IMG/VR virus record: IMGVR_UViG_3300043540_000321
Coordinates: 1 to 64,000 of that record
Strand: one strand, 5' to 3'
Origin: a virus
Length of the DNA: 64,000 bases
This document shows positions 63,501 to 64,000 of this stretch, in pieces. Below the pieces are notes generated by a model. That model was not told the origin of the DNA, made no database searches, and saw only the letters and a program-made list of their open reading frames with translations. How positions within the stretch are numbered: position 1 is the first letter of the stretch; each line of letters begins with the position of its first letter. The position numbers were made by a program, and so were the translations under genes.

Positions 63501-64000
63501 AGACCAACGGTCTCTTCCACCCGCCTGACAGCAGCCTGATACATCCGATGGTGAGAGACCCCGACATCGTAAGGATTGAACAGCTCTAGGAACTGACTGG
63601 TCAGAGACCCAAAGCGGGCAGTGTCGAACCGCCGCATCTGTGTCATCCAGGAAAAGAGCCCTTCTTCAGATAGCTTGATGCTGGTCAGACGACCTTCGTG
63701 CGTCTTAGCTACCCGTGATAGGTCGATCTTGCGAACGTCGTTCTCAATGATGGCCGCATAGAGTTTATCAGCGAAGTTATCGTGGCGAATTTCTGGGTCT
63801 TTGATTACCTCCGAGATAGCTCCGCCGATCGCGTCTCCAAAAGTCAACGATTGAAGACGAGGTAGAGCCTTGGTCAGCTCTGACCCCATCCAATTTCGAG
63901 CGGTAATATCTTGGGGCAGGGTGATCAGTAGATTGAAGTAGTCCGCCTCGAACGCCGCCTTAAGGTACTGTACTGGAAGGTTCACCCCGACATAGAAGGC
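51512..64000 (-). CDS. Giant tape-measure protein with peptidase-like and lysozyme domains (5' end outside window)
   Basis: At least 4157 residues, read from a GTG at 63985; the same frame is open to the window edge, so the true start lies outside. Several hydrophobic segments occur in the first 2100 residues (VVADQFLDD region, AALVGAFVAGIAAKG and others), as in tape measures that enter the membrane. Residues ~2440-2560 hold HEMSHAIE (HExxH, with a Glu ~60 residues on). Residues ~2850-3140 contain eight related modules. Residues ~3715-3850 are M23-like with the final HVHLE, but the first His is lacking. Residues ~3870-4010 form a lambda-R type lysozyme (GYSEG; AAGRYQF). By the 0.15 nm per residue rule, the tail would be about 620 nm or more. 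Tail assembly and cell-wall entry are inferred roles. Confidence 0.9.
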   Translation of the reverse strand, partial: AFYVGVNLPVQYLKAAFEADYFNLLITLPQDITARNWMGSELTKALPRLQSLTFGDAIGGAISEVIKDPEIRHDNFADKLYAAIIENDVRKIDLSRVAKTHEGRLTSIKLSEEGLFSWMTQMRRFDTARFGSLTSQFLELFNPYDVGVSHHRMYQAAVRRVEETVGLMPLIEFQQRPDNPNVYTPVFRNVGTERVRQIARSYDEVAALLPANIAYWTPPLRRVLGLEDFDPRHHMTVRDMMSFEDAVKWTEYFYQRVGKFISSPAENVKKVVKAWRNEQQIARIERSLLQGMVQTPVASVPPLASTAEESLVQLYEHSAQTYQSRTAEIEGLLQDSRFHEYRNTLVEQRQLLEQSPFHALDVTFAASENPYKTVDTPAGRRVGQVRRTLTTVGMIIVADQFLDDLLLKPLGANLITQIRARQALDTDDGTVAKFQFSGVLPRWMTAGVQLGAGLTTGLLLPSFVDVGDRPGGFIDRLDSLRGFQKDLTARQREIADAAEGPILESTRVITSREKSSQIRAVYRTLQESFSSTMMRRTALRFNMQAALVGAFVAGIAAKGVAMGTAYLLNLAYNRESSFQVGSTDAMLSSRFEYLSVRGLERARSMGDYVNSAMGLFLARQYLRPDSSGHRVYSVVSQITTPFFQIPAVVRFDTQKKKAQLSIGLQSMHALGLGFTPILPFAIQLRKTDDNDPYYFQRKYGGRQLLMSVIRGGISTLTFGSGLVYDKDSMMEKGMEFVGLTTLLSMGAERFARGYQRLLRTHESSSAIVRHLTDLEENTRALRAVIGGAAMLSNQAIRSVYSLAPSVVHSTVTSALSVFKTEATEKIPEIKTPRFVRKLAPYYLALMMSRLMSDPQGDYVGKDFEDPLVQVQATLGAGLLTGFLLDKTGVFASSKDLAAEFHRVKGVDTQSLVQGWIPKAVARNEHAEQEIRAVLERMERISAEGSRQLWVPSRRLLAQASGETLWQEAVERYARPEYRGLEEKAPLYMTEEMARLPGGKFRSMSARIAIAGTVLFGVKAAAFTIANSFSSDRLRALYKVPLVGPTIRLLAGVEPEKDKLEPTEHGVRQADAPRGLIGLVNRFVKTLSFGTIDLSKALGFYTNPEDPFINSIGPFGASFKPKRTSTYIQYASAFTDISASGYDMLAGRVSEDLLKRTIDVFANRRPQSVAEALALVRGATPRQKHMEIRDLTGYDLEAARQSTGLIRAVKYRHFLMQHLAAQRPSELMFDLMKEGMTFGLMGHSAIPGYRLPPTGYRPMGFLKNVTFTIQQNNLESGAMKALDPELSIMSWYGTTEWKHRAVNQGFSALRIGYDISSLKGYSYLTIPIQLVLLASAAYAGVGVIGGLAASQTYNELKELTHKSRLNRGRPVSPLTRYAFTSGRLPSGRPAAFQVDQLNPLGGLYRLPLDIEETATRTGATPLSITVGITEAYRSLHSGLNQIFTENYSKRLASLVKLASEGPLDEVQKELFKQQFVEDIQKHIDKSMRVEVVPGTTLFQSIIGAGDQHLNQAIDLFTQEMEGFSQSAITDVLTRLDEEAAVGIDSFKTTLKLNVALEQNEAFQHLLLKLQRPIVGTYDLRAERSAYGRIARLDTENTIRAVKRTPRAEVGLSSEVRRQMGDYVQRPWSEGAVTTTLKAGKGLASGVAWWTANGRSAYEVIEAAGVMMGGATQSTYLRQKAGEQFVSSSFSWATAVGLAEVAMGIGASPLLAMAAAVGGLVAFDALKQKSGSIRSVETNLVEGLGNLLAFPVKTVASVFRPLGLERPVRQLGNLLAAPFSFLGRILTAPVRAFTENISGPLIQDQTFGMVRDPIPIQMVKGFFLPQSVYSNFSFNEGTESSLGGQSPFMSGNITMVMKKRQVEALQSAMRINPMIEKQLVYGDYIGFEDSESEKLAYKKYFHGTGGRVWSDFALHRTRVSRTLMMALERRQALFNVLVTTQAIARQPPPVDLSLLSHIYGGAATLRAYRSVSNLNPFEELQKDISTVRNTIGDWHDDATRFINARIQPFSGAVSRLAVPLQQLRRNLLAATLRAGRRLSRSIPLPSLPELAFLEKLKGFRINLPAFSIPHSLTDRALDLGLWGLEGMSSLLQLGRGAASRLRQAIAPRIVGGVTRAASWLSGILSFARPVSESVGTARAKADPVLRFINNIPARADYPMDNLDRYLRRLIGLSQEMMEPLKKVLSFGMRRGLDRGIGTLMTSLPKVPIGPILLSRLELLIAQQTDYRLSSLGRGSSYKEYRETYREVGMSLGGYTAGAAALSLVERPLPALIASALGSFVGGWAGENLALGDYRRKDKNPVLNYLKQSALVGSLSTLTQLPKLLSIARAQGLRAAAMRGAANFALSSAFGLFTGPTTQLSLTGMTMDSYDWVQRNQRMIRSSVKKTLSFFQALPDLFSLLFRGRVSSTISQAARESVVSLKEEFQTGLGLNRTALSGTPVSFDGSPFQIEGMYNLQEGSVTLSKASESVLGRMRAGKFVRPSAVTRAIFDAFHEMSHAIEFQRTLPKLNIDDLQVIAYETGTETNRLQDIVERVSKSSAMRTLDEFKFGQDILQEMLRDEISANVRALGAFSATHRDQFEGLTNTLDRETRIDDIAHRYSILMETLPPQEGLRPPVRYRGRPLIGGMIEDIQTRSGETLRGLLTEQQRFRSLGSIAENAFVALDFMLGIHSVHKFETTVQTIQQAKIRGSFNRLQAQRELAEARDEQMGVMFGSIAGNFAAFFSGRWWTGLAAGLTVGVLSRFGFFGLSSWISAQDLKDLDNGNYVYNPMQSSSVYIRLNRSFEKEATVGQFLTGRVRQALRPLVSKTLRYLAEAGPKITRVVSQLTAIAASALPVLTGVISSGLSAIASGTQFLLKGWDWNIRLRPDAVAQVHRAFDATRRFAHGLFQGWDWNIRLRPEAIRQMRQAYQTSRLMLQRGAQYLSESWSWVSNLHLFQGGTGFIKKLFEGFSWNVQFRQEALNQIGRAFQTSRSFVGSLFEGWDWKVRFRQDAIDQIGRGFRASGQFVKGLFEGWDWSIKFRSGAVSQIRRAFNVSQRFIGGLLSGASDWAGSMLNVSRHLFDGFSWNIKFRSEAVDQIRRAFQFLNRPTGLLGLTRRLFDGFSWNIKFRQEAIDQIRQTFSMARDFGRSLFEGFSWNIKFRQEALDQIRGAYETAKTIPGRVSTWALDHMEGIAQKFRLLPSHLIKGFGWLKRVLTRANHFIGQAVEKGLDQVVLRMSRLAPKMSEYVLTHGYREGILSAIAPVVDLTTLGGGALKALRLNKTSSLTDVEEAYAQMGGAKGSLVGSILGVFSGGVLGDISGSILGQVGGAEEAVRVARMRYEAKDYGAVPILEDILEPGLKQAALAKEAGQAIGFRVSTLTERYLAAANVRVLSGSASLMDRIATSASRTYAGALTRASEAAQARFLRVFGKSAPEVGELAAKFAKPAGFLARGAGHVLRFAGPIIDIWRIGSGVQKAQTARSEVEYKVALRRTTGGIGSLGGGIIGGSLAGPIAAIAGSLIGDYTFSKIGEKLGSEAFARRVGAKTVVRNQLLGGIGGAVLGGLAAAGLVAAGIVSAPILLLAGVGIGAGLLIGSLAGSFSSFLGTKDLRHTKREGLSYMPVHEASMGLTNPEIQKIIRAQPSRDSWIRKKEPPASTGLMGLLRSVGDGFKNLWWNAEKFARDALTKLNNVAKGLMNTTAKVREGLSNALVDLKDQVSSAFTDSVDGVGRLTPYTVWSLGGRRYGEGIARSAEELRPHWEGTGGYVRYRMDHGKLKSYLDNGQRVVDIQLNRGSSTNVPVPSPVEGKVIFAGFVGELGMIKIQDASGAVTRVLHNKTIEVKAGQTVRFGQRLGIQGSTGETSTAVHVHLETSEALLQRYMKALVSGDFGSRKGNVGATNISAARRAFLDMIGYSEGADYNVMFTGRRFSNFADHPRTVMSGGGIRSDAAGRYQFMSFTWDDARKALGLKDFSPASQDKAALWLIQQQGALADIDAGRINVAMRKLRSVWASFPDAPYGQPTRRASELLQYYWRAFSRYAKPTQPSLGQAAQKANENQPKRPEKTTRLKAAAQTVDRHLLALAANPTVPPVATAAKVVQFTRDKVKAAQQRLNELKRQAVAIRPNTQYQYKTQDGIIKEAKVRATVEQRDNKTVIRVATETSYLKSWESATGLPKQSDYITAVG
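54570..55445 (-). repeat. Eight-copy module within the tape-measure gene
   Basis: The protein repeats the pattern LFEGFSWNIKFRQEALDQI plus RRAF eight times, spaced about 30-50 residues (about 110-150 bp, one larger gap where the copy is separated by GGLLSGASDWAGS). The DNA repeat is imperfect, so the copies are old or diversified. Trp, Gly and Arg are the most conserved. Possible roles are coiling along the tail tube or binding to the tube. No family known. Confidence 0.85.

Noticed and set aside
1-64000. tRNA or rRNA genes and an integrase
   Set aside because: No cloverleaf-like region, rRNA stretch or tyrosine/serine integrase motif was recognised by reading; a tRNAscan or profile search could change this.

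Overview
The window looks like part of a large siphovirus-type phage genome, or a phage-plasmid, of a cyanobacterium. The cyanobacterial host is inferred from about 20 copies of the HIP1 octamer GCGATCGC (about 1 expected by chance) and from the IscB and IS200/IS605 elements. The phage nature is inferred from a tail gene of more than 12.4 kb, a tail-collar fibre protein, and a compact replication operon with 4-nt start/stop overlaps. No tRNA, capsid, portal, large terminase, integrase or CRISPR array was recognised here.

Layout. (1) 0.2-4.1 kb, minus strand: a ParA ATPase, a ParB-position protein that joins a DUF3102-like domain to a decayed methyltransferase fold, a perfect terminator, and about 23 copies of TGTTAGT/ACTAACA upstream of parA. 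This is a plasmid-style maintenance locus. (2) 4.2-12.5 kb, plus strand: ten co-directional genes, mostly membrane-anchored or secreted, around an FtsK/HerA-like ATPase. They include Pro-rich membrane proteins, a trypsin-fold protease, a DUF4230 protein and a protein with a SxGC motif. No known system has this exact set. (3) 12.5-17.1 kb: an iscB gene broken by one frameshift, with its likely omega RNA, then small regulators (duplicated-domain, AP2-like and ribbon-helix-like proteins). (4) 17.1-26.4 kb: a tail fibre, a metallophosphoesterase, a TPR glycosyltransferase gene split by a complete IS200/IS605 element (tnpA and tnpB), and PhoH. (5) 26.4-49.7 kb, plus strand: the replication and recombination operon. 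It holds a resolvase-like nuclease, RecA, a family-A DNA polymerase split into two genes around a five-gene cassette, a sliding clamp, MazG-like protein, family-4-like UDG, two SF2 helicases, a DnaX-like clamp loader, a primase, an RNase HII-like protein without its key acidic pair, a RecB-type nuclease, an HU-HTH fusion and a possible small terminase. (6) 49.7-64 kb, minus strand: three small virion genes downstream of a giant tape-measure protein, open at the right edge. It carries eight copies of a ~37-residue module, an HExxH motif, an M23-like domain and a lambda-type lysozyme domain.

Together these suggest an element that replicates with a largely self-encoded replisome, may be maintained as a plasmid through ParA, and builds a very long tail (about 620 nm or more by the usual 0.15 nm per residue rule). 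A second genome-wide signal is the octamer TTAATAAA/TTTATTAA, found at least 28 times where about 2 are expected. It lies inside genes on both strands, and one copy appears to be the IS insertion site.
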